A DNA stretch of 64,000 bases from an uncultured Pseudomonadota bacterium (GCA_903875225.1 CAIQVJ010000108.1:62001-126000); one strand, 5' to 3'; numbered from the stretch's first letter, positions 8,062-17,368 are shown. Made by a program: numbers and translations. The notes: a model not told the origin generated them from the sequence alone.

Positions 8062-9123
8062 CACGTGCAGCCGCCGCAGCTTCCCGACCTGCTCGATCCG
8101 CTCCTCGGCCACGCGGTTCGCCGCGCGCACGGTCGTCGTCGACTCGGACTTCGCCTTGTTGATGATCCGCTTGACCGTGTTGAAGATGTTCGCGGCGTCG
8201 GCCATGGCCTTCTCCCTCGGGTACCCCTTGAGCTCGGAATACACGTTGATGAGGCCGCCTGCGTTGATCACGTAGTCCGGGGCAAAAGCGATGCCGCGCG
8301 CTGCGAGGGCCTCTCCGTCGCGCTGCTCGTCATCCAGCTGGTTGTTGGCCCCGCCAGCGATGATCGGGGCGCGGACGAGCGGGATCGTGCGGAGGTTCAA
8401 CGTGCCGCCGATCGCGCAGGGCGCCAGCACGTCGCAGTTGGCCTTGTAGATCTCGTCGCCCTCCACCACGGTGCCTCCGAACTCCTCGACGGCGCGCGTG
8501 AGGTTGCGCCGCGAGATGTCGGCGTAGACGAGCTTGGCGCCCGCCTGGTGCAGGTACCTGGCGAGCCAGTAGCCCACGTTCCCGACGCCCTGGAGCGCAA
8601 CCGTGCGTCCCGCGACCTCGGGCGACCCGTAGGTGACCTCGAGGCAGGCGCGGATGCCGTGAAAGCAGCCCCAGGCCGTGACCGGCGAGGGATCGCCCGA
8701 GCCGCCGTGCGCCGCTGCCGAACCGGTGACGAACTTCGTCTCCCGGCGGATGTTGTCCATGTCCTCGACCGAGGTGTTCATGTCCTCTGCCGTGATGTAC
8801 CGACCCTGCAACGAGGCCACGTGGCGTCCGAACGCGCGGAACATCGCCTCGGTCTTGTTCGCCGGGTCGCCGAGGATCACGGCCTTGCCGCCACCGAGAT
8901 CGAGCCCGGCCACAGCCGCCTTGTAGGTCATGCCCCGGGAGAGACGCAGCACGTCGCGGATGGCGTCGGCCTCGGAGGCATAGTCGTAGAGCCGGCAACC
9001 GCCGAGCGCGGGGCCGAGGGTCGTGTTGTGGATCGCGACGATGGCGCGCAGGCCGACGTCGTCGTTGCGACAGAACAGGATCTGCTCGTGGTCGTAGCCA
9101 GCAAGCTGCTCGAAGATCGACAT
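8056..9123 (-). CDS. ldh: Leucine dehydrogenase (Glu/Leu/Phe/Val dehydrogenase family)
   Basis: The enzyme reversibly deaminates branched-chain amino acids to 2-oxo acids with NAD+, in the cytoplasm. The 355-residue length is normal for the family. Visible motifs are GPALGGCRLYDY, the catalytic lysines in MTYKAAVAGLDLGGGKAVI (Lys68, Lys80), ITAEDMNTS, and the dinucleotide-binding QGVGNVGYWLARYL, followed by NNQL and PDYVINAGGL. The ATG at 9121-9123 is preceded by TGGAG. A longer open frame reaches 9726 but overlaps the divergent lipoprotein gene and adds nothing family-like, so it is not used. In myxobacteria this enzyme feeds iso-branched fatty acid primers; that link is inference. Confidence 0.92.
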   Translation of the reverse strand: MSIFEQLAGYDHEQILFCRNDDVGLRAIVAIHNTTLGPALGGCRLYDYASEADAIRDVLRLSRGMTYKAAVAGLDLGGGKAVILGDPANKTEAMFRAFGRHVASLQGRYITAEDMNTSVEDMDNIRRETKFVTGSAAAHGGSGDPSPVTAWGCFHGIRACLEVTYGSPEVAGRTVALQGVGNVGYWLARYLHQAGAKLVYADISRRNLTRAVEEFGGTVVEGDEIYKANCDVLAPCAIGGTLNLRTIPLVRAPIIAGGANNQLDDEQRDGEALAARGIAFAPDYVINAGGLINVYSELKGYPREKAMADAANIFNTVKRIINKAKSESTTTVRAANRVAEERIEQVGKLRRLHVP

Positions 9124-9397
9124 GCGACACTCCAGGGAGGGGGGTTCGGCCCTCCGGAAGTATCGCCGGGGGGGAGCCCTCGATGTCGCCCACCGACAGG
9201 AATTCGCAAATTCCGTAAGCGTCGAGGTGCGAAGGGTCTGACGCACCCCGCCGACCGCTGAGACGAACTCAGTAGATGGAAGCACGTGTTCAGCCGACCG
9301 GGCGCGAGCGACCGGCAGACCTCCGGACCCACGGGCCATCGGTCGGAGTGCGGACCCATGTGCCTTCGACCCCGGAAGGTTAGGCCCCTTCACCCCG
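9124..9397. other. Divergent intergenic region
   Basis: About 270 bases between divergent leucine dehydrogenase and the arylsulfotransferase-like gene. It presumably contains both promoters. No distinct site was recognised. Confidence 0.4.
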
Positions 9398-10756
9398 GTG
9401 TCCCCCATGCTGCTTTCGCTCCTGACGCTCCTCGGCTGCACCCCCTCGAAGACCGACGACAGCGTCGGCCCCGCGCTCGATTGCACCGCCGCGGTGAGCG
9501 CGAACGTCGCCACCGTGGTGACGCTCGACTGGTCCCCCGAGGAGCCCGGAACCTCGGTCGTCGAGTTCGGGGAGACCGCCGCGTACGGCATGCAGACCCC
9601 GGCCACCACCGACGCCGAGGTCCACCTCCCGCTGCTGGGCATGCCCGAAGACGTGGACGTGTACTGGCGCGGCACCACCACGACGGATTCGGGCGCGACC
9701 AGCGAGTGCACGGGCGTGACCCACACCGGGTCCGCGCCCAGCGACCTTCCGCAGGTGACGGTGCAGGCCGACGACGCCGGGCAGGACCCCGCAGGCTTCG
9801 TGATCGGTGCGTTCTTCGCCGGGGCTGGCGCCAGCGCGGCTCGGACCCAGCTGGCCGCCTACCGCCGGGACGGCGCGCTGGTGTGGTACTACGACGGCGA
9901 CGAGTCCGCGACCGGCCTCGACATGCACTACGCGCTCGATGGCAACGGCATCCTCTTCAACTCGTTCGGGGGCCGCATGGGCAGCGAGGAGGGCTCGATC
10001 CAGCGCGTTTCGATGGAGGGCGAGCTGCTGGCGACCCTGCCCGCGCCCTATGCGCACCACACCTTCTGCGAGCTCCCGGACGGCACCATCACGTTCCAGC
10101 AGACCGACGCCCGCCAGTTCACGGACCCGGAGACCGGCGTGACAGACGACTGGGTGGGCGACGCACTGGCCGAGATCCCGCCGGGCGGCGTGGCCACCAC
10201 GGTGTTCTCGATCTGGGACGTCCTCGAGGCGGGCCCCAACAGCCACACCGACGGTCTCTCGATCTACGGAGGCGTGGACTGGACCCACGGGAACTTCGTC
10301 AGCTACGACGCGGCCGCAGACCGGTACCTCCTGTCGCTCGGCCACGCAGACGATCTGCTGGAGATCCAGCGCTCCGACTACAGCGTCGCGACGATGTACG
10401 GCGCCGACGGCGTGGCTGCAGACCCCGCGTTCGACTACCAGCACGACCCCAGCTGGCTCGACAACGGCAACCTCCTGATGTTCATGTCCGACGACAGCGG
10501 CTCCGGCGCCGTGGAGTACGCGCCGGTGAACGGAGGGCTCGAGGAGGTGTGGCGCGCGGGGTTCGCCCGCCGGGCCGTCGCGCTCGGGGAAGCTCAGCGG
10601 CTCTCGAATGGCAACACGTTCATCAACGAGGGCGCGGGCGGGGACCTCACCGAGGTCACCCCCGACGGCACGGTCGTGTGGGACATCGCGGGCGAGCCCA
10701 GCACGATCTTCGCCCAGTTCCAGGTCGTCACCGACCTCTACACCGGGGCGCGCTAG
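9398..10756 (+). CDS. Arylsulfotransferase (ASST)-like beta-propeller lipoprotein
   Basis: The 452-residue protein starts at GTG 9398 or ATG 9407; both give a hydrophobic signal ending in a lipobox (LTLLGC). After an Ig-like N-terminal part (about residues 25-115), the rest has repeated propeller strands: GALVWYYDGDES, YAHHTFCELPDGTITF, DWTHGNFVSYD, YQHDPSWLDNGNLLMF and GNTFINEGAGGDLTEVTPDG. This is the pattern of the arylsulfotransferase/PQQ-like family. It is exported and lipid-anchored. Whether a catalytic sulfate-accepting histidine is present cannot be decided by eye, although conserved-looking His residues occur in HHTF, DWTHGN and QHDPSW. Enzyme activity is unproven. Confidence 0.65.
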   Translation: MSPMLLSLLTLLGCTPSKTDDSVGPALDCTAAVSANVATVVTLDWSPEEPGTSVVEFGETAAYGMQTPATTDAEVHLPLLGMPEDVDVYWRGTTTTDSGATSECTGVTHTGSAPSDLPQVTVQADDAGQDPAGFVIGAFFAGAGASAARTQLAAYRRDGALVWYYDGDESATGLDMHYALDGNGILFNSFGGRMGSEEGSIQRVSMEGELLATLPAPYAHHTFCELPDGTITFQQTDARQFTDPETGVTDDWVGDALAEIPPGGVATTVFSIWDVLEAGPNSHTDGLSIYGGVDWTHGNFVSYDAAADRYLLSLGHADDLLEIQRSDYSVATMYGADGVAADPAFDYQHDPSWLDNGNLLMFMSDDSGSGAVEYAPVNGGLEEVWRAGFARRAVALGEAQRLSNGNTFINEGAGGDLTEVTPDGTVVWDIAGEPSTIFAQFQVVTDLYTGAR

Positions 10757-10777
10757 CCCGCGCTGCGGAACCCGGAC

Positions 10778-11929
10778 CTACTGCGGCGCCCCGTTCGCGT
10801 ACCAGAGCTCCACCATCGCGATGTCGTCGGCGGGGATCGGCGGCAGCCCGAGCGGCATGCCTGGCAGCTTCGGGCGCACCAGCACCGCTGGGAGCTCGCC
10901 GGGCTGGACGTAGTCGCGCGAGGCCTCGTCCTCCCGCCGGTGCATCGCAGCGAGGATCCGATCCTTGTTGGTCCGCACGGACCCATAGGTCTGCAGCTCG
11001 ATGCCTGTCCCCGGCCAGCCGAAGCCGCCGCCGTTGCCCGGGCCCACGCGCCCCTCGTTCTGCGCAGGATCCATGTGGCAGTGCACGCAGATCTTGCCGA
11101 ACACGCGGGACTCCACGTCATCCCACCGGGGCGCGGCCACGGGGCTGCGCGGCGGGGCGCTGGTCGCGACGCTCACCGGCGAAGCGTGCGTCTGCGGGTC
11201 GGCCAGCACGATGAAATCGCGCAACTGCAGGGCTTCGGCGGCGGTGAGCCCGAGGTCCGGCATCTGGACGGAGCCGAAGGTCGAGGGCTGCCGGATCCAC
11301 GCGGCGATGACGTCGTCGGTCATGCGCTCCCGGGCGTGCTGGAGGTCCGGTGCCGCGGCGATGCCTGGGCCCAGAAACCGCCCGCCGAACGTGTGGCAGG
11401 CCGTGCAGCCACGCTCGGTGAACAGCTTCTCACCCGCCGGGACGTTCGCTGCGCTCGGCTTCGGCGTGGCTGCCGCCGGGATGGCACGCGAGGCGAACCA
11501 GCTCACGATCCCCTCGATGGTCGCCGGGTCGGCCCCGAGGCGGACCATGGTCTCGCTCATGGCCGGCCGGGTGTCGTAGGGGTCCGCCAGGTACTTCCGC
11601 ACCCACGCGGGGTCGAGCCGCGCGGCGGACACGGCGAGGTCGGGCACGGTGAAGTACGTCTTCACGTTCTGCTCGTAGCGCGCCCACTTCGGGAAGATCA
11701 TCATCGCTTTTTCGCGTGCTGCAGGGTTGCCCGAGACGCTCTTCACCCACGCGTGGCAACCCACGCACGAGTCGGTCCGCGCGGCCGCGGGCACCCCGGG
11801 GATCGCGTGGCAATCGTTGCACTGGAGGTCGGAGAAGACCTGGGTGGAGGGCGAGGCCCCGGCAGGCACGGGTGGGAGCAGCGCGGCGAGGCCGACGGCG
11901 ACAGCGGCAGCGGCGAAGCCTCGTCTCAT
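10778..11929 (-). CDS. Periplasmic tetraheme c-type cytochrome
   Basis: The 383-residue protein has a Sec signal (MRRGFAAAAVAVGLAALLPP) and four heme-binding CxxCH motifs: CNDCH (37-41), CVGCH (55-59), CTACH near 180 and CVHCH near 290. The arrangement is a diheme N-terminal piece plus two class-I-like cytochrome c domains. Methionines in PAMSETM, VQMPDLGL and LPGMPLGLPP are likely axial ligands. It carries electrons in the periplasm; partners are not evident in the window. It lies 10 bp downstream of the small secreted protein gene and is probably co-transcribed with it. Confidence 0.85.
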   Translation of the reverse strand: MRRGFAAAAVAVGLAALLPPVPAGASPSTQVFSDLQCNDCHAIPGVPAAARTDSCVGCHAWVKSVSGNPAAREKAMMIFPKWARYEQNVKTYFTVPDLAVSAARLDPAWVRKYLADPYDTRPAMSETMVRLGADPATIEGIVSWFASRAIPAAATPKPSAANVPAGEKLFTERGCTACHTFGGRFLGPGIAAAPDLQHARERMTDDVIAAWIRQPSTFGSVQMPDLGLTAAEALQLRDFIVLADPQTHASPVSVATSAPPRSPVAAPRWDDVESRVFGKICVHCHMDPAQNEGRVGPGNGGGFGWPGTGIELQTYGSVRTNKDRILAAMHRREDEASRDYVQPGELPAVLVRPKLPGMPLGLPPIPADDIAMVELWYANGAPQ

Positions 11930-11939
11930 CCGCGCGCCC

Positions 11940-12263
11940 TCACTGGGCCTCGGCGATCGTCGTCGGCATCGCAGCCTTCGCCGGAGGGGCCGCGGCAGTG
12001 GGAGCGGCCTCCTCCAGGGCGGTCGGCGGGAGCGGGGCAGCCACGGCCTCGGGGATCACCTGGTCGATCAGCTCCATCGCCCGCTCCAGCGTGGTCTGCG
12101 GGGCGACCGGCGCCACGGCGACTACCTCGGGGGTGGGGATCGGAGCCGCCTGCACAACCACCTTCTCGCTGGGCGGAATGTACATCGCGCAGGCAGCCGC
12201 GGGGCGCACGAACAGCGTAGAGGCGGCGAAGAGGACGGAGAGGGTGAGGATGTGACGGGTCAT
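11940..12263 (-). CDS. Small secreted Ala/Pro-rich protein of unknown function
   Basis: 107 residues with a clear signal peptide (MTRHILTLSVLFAASTLFVR, then PAAACAMYIPP). The mature part is Val/Ala/Pro-rich with one short helix (TLERAMELIDQVIPEA). The ACAMYIPP start after the signal resembles the beginning of DUF2330-type secreted proteins, but the remainder is too short for that family. It is the first gene of a two-gene unit with the tetraheme cytochrome. No function is assigned. Confidence 0.6.
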   Translation of the reverse strand: MTRHILTLSVLFAASTLFVRPAAACAMYIPPSEKVVVQAAPIPTPEVVAVAPVAPQTTLERAMELIDQVIPEAVAAPLPPTALEEAAPTAAAPPAKAAMPTTIAEAQ

Positions 12264-12424
12264 GGCAGCTCCAGGGTTCGCCGGGACAACGGGGTTTCGG
12301 GCCCGGGCTTACAGTTGGACGCGCTCCCGCTGAAAAAGTTCCAGCCGCGCCCCGGCTCCACAGGACGAGGAGAGAACACATCGGCGCCCGCCGCCCCGGC
12401 TTTCAGATTAGACCCCATTCCGCG

Positions 12425-13321
12425 ATGGCAACCGATCCCGACTCCCCCTCCCCTGCGTCCACCTCGGGCGTCCGCTGGTTCGAACAGACCCCCGAACCCC
12501 TGGTGCCGGAGCCGCGCCAGAGCACGGCGCCCGACGGCCTCTGGGTGCGCTGCCCGGGCTGCCAGGCCATCCTGTTCCGCCAGGTGCTCGACGAGAACCT
12601 CGGCGTGTGCCCCACCTGCCAGCACCATCACCGCTGGGACTCGCTCGCGCGGCTCAAGCACCTCGTCGACGAAGGCAGCTTCGAGCGCCACGACGCAGAC
12701 ATCCTGCCCGTCGATCCTCTCGGCTTCGTCGACGGCAAGCCCTACATCCAGCGCCTCGCGGCGACCCAGAATCGACTCGGGGAGCCGGACGCCTACGTGG
12801 CAGGGAGCGCGACGATCGCGACGATTCCCGTGGAGATCGGCACCTTCCACTTCGCGTTCATGGGCGGATCGATGGGGAGCGTGGTCGGGGAGCTGATCAC
12901 GCGACAGATCGAGCGCGCCATCACGCGCAAAGTGCCCTGCATCATCATCTCCGCCTCGGGCGGCGCCCGCATGCAGGAGGGCATCTTCTCGCTGATGCAG
13001 ATGGCGAAGACATCCGCGGCCCTCGCTCGCCTGCGGGACGACGCAAAGATGCCGTACATCAGCCTCCTCACGGACCCCACCACCGGGGGCGTCGCCGCGA
13101 GCTTCGCGATGCTCGGCGACGTGATCCTCGCCGAGCCGAACGCCCTGATCGGCTTTGCAGGGCCGCGCGTGATCCGGGAGACGATCCGGCAGGAGCTCCC
13201 CCCCGGATTCCAGACGAGCCAGTACCTGCTCGATCACGGCCTGGTCGATCAGATCGTTCCCCGTGCGCACCTCCGCGAGACGCTCGGGAAGCTCCTGCGG
13301 GTCCTGCTCCCCTCCTCATGA
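12425..13321 (+). CDS. accD: Acetyl-CoA carboxylase carboxyltransferase subunit beta
   Basis: This is the beta subunit of the carboxyltransferase that makes malonyl-CoA for fatty acid synthesis. A zinc ribbon is formed by Cys43, Cys46, Cys62 and Cys65 (CPGC...CPTC). The carboxyltransferase core has FMGGSMGSVVGE, IIISASGGARMQEG, LLTDPTTGGVAASFAMLGD and the oxyanion-type FAGPRVI. At 298 residues it is of normal length. The stop overlaps the folC start as ATGA (13318-13321), so the two are translationally coupled, as is common for accD-folC. Confidence 0.96.
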   Translation: MATDPDSPSPASTSGVRWFEQTPEPLVPEPRQSTAPDGLWVRCPGCQAILFRQVLDENLGVCPTCQHHHRWDSLARLKHLVDEGSFERHDADILPVDPLGFVDGKPYIQRLAATQNRLGEPDAYVAGSATIATIPVEIGTFHFAFMGGSMGSVVGELITRQIERAITRKVPCIIISASGGARMQEGIFSLMQMAKTSAALARLRDDAKMPYISLLTDPTTGGVAASFAMLGDVILAEPNALIGFAGPRVIRETIRQELPPGFQTSQYLLDHGLVDQIVPRAHLRETLGKLLRVLLPSS

Positions 13322-14622
13322 AAACCCACCCGATACTCGACCCGCTCACGATGGCGGGCGTGAAGATGGGTCTCGAGCGCATGCGGAGCTTCCTCGCGAG
13401 CGTGGGAGACCCGCAGGACCAGTACCCGGTCATCCTCGTGGCGGGGACGAACGGCAAGGGCAGCGTGTGCCGCATGCTCGGCGCGATGCTGGCCGCCCAG
13501 GGCTACCGCGTGGGTGTCACGACGTCCCCCCACCTGCAACAGATCAACGAGCGGATCCTGGTGAGCTCGGGTCCCGGCCCCGCCGAGCCGATCTCGGATG
13601 CGGCCCTGGACGCCGTGCTGGTGCGGATCCGGGACGCCCGCGACCGCTGGGCCGGTACGGTCGAGGGGCTCCAGGGGGAGCCGATGCCGCTCACGTGGTT
13701 CGAGTTCTCCATCGCGGCCGCGTTCCAGCACTTCGCCGACGAGCGGGTGGACATCGCCGTCGTCGAGGTCGGCATGGGCGGACGCCTCGACGCGACGAAC
13801 GTCGTGAAGCCGCTCCTGACCGCCGTGGTGACCGTCGGACTCGACCACACCGATCACCTCGGCCCGGACCATGCGAGCATCGCCGCCGAGAAGGCCGGCA
13901 TCATCAAGCACGGGGTCCCCGTGGTCATCGGCCCCCTTCCCCGTTCCGCGCTCGCCGTCGTGCGGGCGCAGGCGCGGTCGAAGGAGGCGCCGATCTACGA
14001 GTGGGGCGAGCAGGTCGTGGGCTGGGGCACGAGCGCCACCGGGAGCGAAGGCCCCGCAGACGTGCACGTCCGGACCACGAGGACGGAGCGGGCGGGCCTC
14101 GTGCTCGGGCTCAACGGCGACCACCAGATCGTGAACGCGGCCGTGGCCTGCCAGCTCATCGACCTCCTGCCGGAGCGGCTGAGGGTCTCCGAGGAGGCCA
14201 TCCGGGCGGGCCTGGTGAGGGTGGAGCACCGCGGGCGACTGGAGTGGTTGGCGCCCGACCTGCTGGTGGACGGCGCACACAACCCGGACGGCGCAAACAC
14301 GCTCGCGCAGTACCTGGCCTCGATGCCGCGGGATCGCAGGCGCACGCTGATCCTCGGCGGCGGCTCGGACAAGGACATCCGGTCCGTCGCGGTGGCGCTC
14401 GCCCCCCAGGTCGACCGCGTGCTCACCACAGCAGGCTCGCACCCGAAAGCACGGTCCCCCTGGGAAGTCGCCCGGGAGCTCGAAGGGCTGCACGTGCCGG
14501 TGCACCCTGCCGGCATGCTGGCGGAGGCCCTGGCCGCGGCCAGGAATGGACGCGATCTGGTGATTGTCGCCGGATCGCTCTACCTGATCGGCGACGTACG
14601 TGACCACGTGGAGGTCGAGTGA
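13318..14622 (+). CDS. folC: Folylpolyglutamate synthase / dihydrofolate synthase
   Basis: This 434-residue Mur-ligase family enzyme adds glutamate to dihydropteroate or folates with ATP. Motifs are the P-loop AGTNGKGSV (residues 42-50), TTSPHLQQINERI, VVEVGMGGRLDATN, the LDHTDHLG loop with SIAAEKAGIIK, NGDHQIVNAAVA, and DGAHNPDGA. The start ATG sits inside the accD stop (ATGA), and its own stop overlaps the next gene by GTGA (14619-14622). Three consecutive genes are therefore coupled. Confidence 0.95.
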   Translation: MKTHPILDPLTMAGVKMGLERMRSFLASVGDPQDQYPVILVAGTNGKGSVCRMLGAMLAAQGYRVGVTTSPHLQQINERILVSSGPGPAEPISDAALDAVLVRIRDARDRWAGTVEGLQGEPMPLTWFEFSIAAAFQHFADERVDIAVVEVGMGGRLDATNVVKPLLTAVVTVGLDHTDHLGPDHASIAAEKAGIIKHGVPVVIGPLPRSALAVVRAQARSKEAPIYEWGEQVVGWGTSATGSEGPADVHVRTTRTERAGLVLGLNGDHQIVNAAVACQLIDLLPERLRVSEEAIRAGLVRVEHRGRLEWLAPDLLVDGAHNPDGANTLAQYLASMPRDRRRTLILGGGSDKDIRSVAVALAPQVDRVLTTAGSHPKARSPWEVARELEGLHVPVHPAGMLAEALAAARNGRDLVIVAGSLYLIGDVRDHVEVE

Positions 14623-15767
14623 GCATGCTGATCGCGGGACTCTCAGGCGGGGCGGACGCAGCCGCCGCGCTCGTCGAGGTGCTCGACGGCGACGCCAACA
14701 TCCTCGCGGTGGTCCACCAGCAGAGCGTGGACCGGGTGCTGGACAGCGCGGCGTTCCCGTCGGCAGCGCTCGACGCCTGTCTCGACGCCGCGGGCAGGAA
14801 GCCCAGCGACCTCGATCGCATCGTCGCCACCAGCCTCTCGTCGATCCCTGCGCGCTGGGCGCCGGCCGCTGCGCCGGGTGCCCGGATCGCGGCGATCCTG
14901 CGAAGCACCGGGGTGTACCGGCTCGTGCACGACCGGGCAGCCGAGCGGATCGAGGCCTGGGCGCAGGGTGCGGGTTTCCGGGCCACCGTGGGCACCGTCG
15001 AGACGGATCTCGCCCACGCGCACCTCGCCTACCGCACCCAGGGCCACGACCCGGTGCTCATCGCCGTCTCCGGTCCCACGCGCGACGGCACGCGCACCAG
15101 CCTGTTCGAGGCCCGCAACGGACAGGTGGACCCCCTCGCGCTTCCTCCGGGGACCACCTCGCTTCAAGCGCTGGTCACCCACGCCCGGCGCCTCGGCCTC
15201 CCGTTGATCCTGGCCGGGGGAGACGCCAACAGCCCTCCCACCCTCGGCGAAGCCGACAGGATCGCTCCGTTGCTGGACAACGCAGGTGCCGCCCTGGGTG
15301 CGGCGCTCTGGGAGGCTGGCGCCCCGCCACGGGAGCTGCGCACAAAGCTGGTGGGCCCCGGGTTCACCTCCGACGCCGCATACAAGGCCCTCTCGAACAC
15401 GCAGCAGCCGAGGGACCGTGCATCCGCGGTCGAGATCGTGAAGGCAGTCGGAAAGGCCCTCGACTCCGGGAAGAGCGTCGCCTGGGCCGTGGGGCGCGCG
15501 GGTGCCGGCGCCGACCTGCTGCCGACCCGCGCCCTGCTCTCGCGCACCCTCGGTTCGCCGATCACACGCGTCGACGAGCCCGTCCTCGCCCAGGTGATCG
15601 CGGGCGCCGGCCCCGTGCGCGTGCGCCCGCTCGCCCGCCCTGGGGAGCCCGCGGCGCTCACCCCGACCGACGTCATCCGCCTGTTCCGCGCGACCTGCGC
15701 GACCGCCGGGGAGAAGGCCCCGAGCCTGCTCGTGCTCGACGACTACCTCGTGCACTTCACCGGGTGA
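14619..15767 (+). CDS. Degenerate carbamoyltransferase-like (NodU/CmcH, ASKHA fold) protein
   Basis: The 382-residue protein has the layout of the N-terminal Kae1-like domain of O-carbamoyltransferases: LIAGLSGGADAAAALV, then ILAVVHQQSVDRVLDSAAFP (compare the usual EERFxRxKHD...FP), ALDACLDAAG and IVATSLSS. The family's metal-binding HD after the first Gly-rich strand is here GGAD, and the QEERF/KHD residues are changed. It is also about 200 residues shorter than typical members and lacks an obvious C-terminal YrdC-like carbamoyl-AMP domain. It starts with GTG inside the folC stop. It is probably non-catalytic or altered in substrate. Confidence 0.55.
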   Translation: MSMLIAGLSGGADAAAALVEVLDGDANILAVVHQQSVDRVLDSAAFPSAALDACLDAAGRKPSDLDRIVATSLSSIPARWAPAAAPGARIAAILRSTGVYRLVHDRAAERIEAWAQGAGFRATVGTVETDLAHAHLAYRTQGHDPVLIAVSGPTRDGTRTSLFEARNGQVDPLALPPGTTSLQALVTHARRLGLPLILAGGDANSPPTLGEADRIAPLLDNAGAALGAALWEAGAPPRELRTKLVGPGFTSDAAYKALSNTQQPRDRASAVEIVKAVGKALDSGKSVAWAVGRAGAGADLLPTRALLSRTLGSPITRVDEPVLAQVIAGAGPVRVRPLARPGEPAALTPTDVIRLFRATCATAGEKAPSLLVLDDYLVHFTG

Positions 15768-15799
15768 TGGCGCGCGACAACTCTGCTACGATGGTTGCC

Positions 15800-16573
15800 A
15801 TGAAGTCCCTCCACATCCTCCTCCCGCTGCTCGCCCTCGCCCCGCTGGCCTCCTGCTCGAAAAAGGGCGGGTCGGACGACTCAGCGTCCGGTGGCGAGCT
15901 CACGGTGCTGGTCAACGCACCCTCGCCGAGTGCGACCTACCACAGCAACGAGCAGGTGCCCTACGAGGTGGTTGCGCGCGTGAACGGCAACCCCGTGGAC
16001 ATCAGCCACGCCACCTGGTCCCTGGACGACGGCGCCCAGGAGAAGCAGGGCGCGACAGGGAATTTCGAGCCCATGACGGCGGGCGACCACACCGTCCACG
16101 TCGACGTCACCGCCGCCGGCCTCTCCGACTCGCGCGACGTCACGTTCACCGTGTCGCCGCCCGAAGGGGACGCCGACCCGGACACCGATGCAGACACCGA
16201 CACCGACAGCGGGACGGATTTCCTGGGCTCGATCTCGGCGAACATCGACTACCACGGCGACTTTGGCGACTTCGGGAGCCCCTGCCCCGGCACCATCGGG
16301 TTCCACCTCGCGGCCGACGGCACCATCGCCGGCGCCGGCACCTGCAACGCGACCGAGAGCGGCTACGATTTTCCGTTCACGGTGGAGGGCACCGCGGGCG
16401 GCGGCAACGTGAACGGCACCCTCGTGATGACGTACAACGGCACGGACTCGCGCACCGCCTTCACCGGCCACGGCGGATCCTCGAGCACGATCACCGCCTC
16501 CTACGACCAGACGTTCAACTCCGGCAGCGACACCGTACGCATCTACGGGACATTCTCCGCAGATCCGCAGTAG
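15800..16573 (+). CDS. Lipoprotein with Ig-like domain and Asp/Thr linker
   Basis: 257 residues beginning MKSLHILLPLLALAPLASC, a classical lipoprotein signal (LASC). ATGs at 15791 and 15767 are in frame, but they add residues before the charged n-region. Residues about 30-115 read as an Ig-like/cadherin-type strand set (HATWSLDDG, MTAGDHTVHVDVT). A linker of Asp-Thr repeats follows, then a Gly/Asn/Thr-rich beta domain of about 120 residues. It is surface-exposed or periplasmic. Function is unknown. It lies 32 bp after the carbamoyltransferase-like gene on the same strand. Confidence 0.7.
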   Translation: MKSLHILLPLLALAPLASCSKKGGSDDSASGGELTVLVNAPSPSATYHSNEQVPYEVVARVNGNPVDISHATWSLDDGAQEKQGATGNFEPMTAGDHTVHVDVTAAGLSDSRDVTFTVSPPEGDADPDTDADTDTDSGTDFLGSISANIDYHGDFGDFGSPCPGTIGFHLAADGTIAGAGTCNATESGYDFPFTVEGTAGGGNVNGTLVMTYNGTDSRTAFTGHGGSSSTITASYDQTFNSGSDTVRIYGTFSADPQ

Positions 16574-16588
16574 GTACCGGCACTTTCA

Positions 16589-17368
16589 ATGCACGCATTT
16601 CAACGGACTGAGCTCCTGGTCGGCCGGGAGGGCTGGGCCCGCCTCCAGGGCGCCCGGATGATGGTCGTGGGGCTTGGCGGCGTCGGCGGCTATGCAGCGG
16701 AGGCGCTCGCGCGTGCCGGCGTGGGCCACCTCACGCTCGTGGACTTCGACCAGGTCTGCGTGACCAACGTGAACCGTCAGGTGCATGCGCTGCGCAAGAC
16801 CGTCGGGGCGTCGAAGGCCGGCCTGATGGCCGAGCGGTGCCGCGCGATCAACCCGAAGATCGGCATCTCGGCGCACGCCGTGTTCTTCGATGCCTCAAAC
16901 GCCGAGATGTTGCTTTCTCCAGGGTACGACTGCGTCCTGGACGCGATCGACAACGTCACCGCGAAGATCAGCCTGCTGCAGGCATGCCAGGAGCGCGGCC
17001 AACGCGTCATCGCCTCGATGGGCGCAGGCGGGCGCACCGACCCCACACGCATCCGCGTGACGGACCTCGAGCACACGGCGCGCGACCCGCTCGCACGCGT
17101 CATCCGGCGGGAGCTGCGTGATCGCGGCATCGAGCGCGGGATCGAGTGCGTGTGGACCGACGAGCCCCCGAACGATCTGGACACCGCGGTGCAGGATGAG
17201 TTCAGCTGCATCTGCCCCTGGGGCGAGAACGACCAGCACTCGTGCAGCCACAGGAACGTCGTGCAGGGCACGGTCTCCTGGATCCCGGCGATGTTCGGCA
17301 TGATGCTCGCGGGCACCGCCGTGAACCGGCTGCTCGGCCGGGCCGTGCAGAGCGCGGACCGCGCCTGA
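16589..17368 (+). CDS. tcdA: tRNA threonylcarbamoyladenosine dehydratase
   Basis: This is an E1-like ATP-dependent enzyme that cyclises t6A to ct6A in tRNAs reading ANN codons. The Rossmann motif is VVGLGGVGGYAAEALARAG (residues about 26-44), followed by DFDQVCVTNVNRQ and LDAIDNVTAK. The C-terminal EFSCICPWGENDQHSCSH is followed by the TcdA-like GTVSWIPAMFGMMLAGT. No rhodanese domain is present. At 259 residues the length fits TcdA/CsdL rather than MoeB. The Cys-rich insert is unusual in detail but lies where TcdA proteins vary. Confidence 0.88.
   Translation: MHAFQRTELLVGREGWARLQGARMMVVGLGGVGGYAAEALARAGVGHLTLVDFDQVCVTNVNRQVHALRKTVGASKAGLMAERCRAINPKIGISAHAVFFDASNAEMLLSPGYDCVLDAIDNVTAKISLLQACQERGQRVIASMGAGGRTDPTRIRVTDLEHTARDPLARVIRRELRDRGIERGIECVWTDEPPNDLDTAVQDEFSCICPWGENDQHSCSHRNVVQGTVSWIPAMFGMMLAGTAVNRLLGRAVQSADRA

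Noticed and set aside
9124..9726. N-terminal extension of leucine dehydrogenase
   Set aside because: The frame is open, but it overlaps the divergent lipoprotein gene and adds no family-like residues; ATG 9123 has a ribosome binding site.
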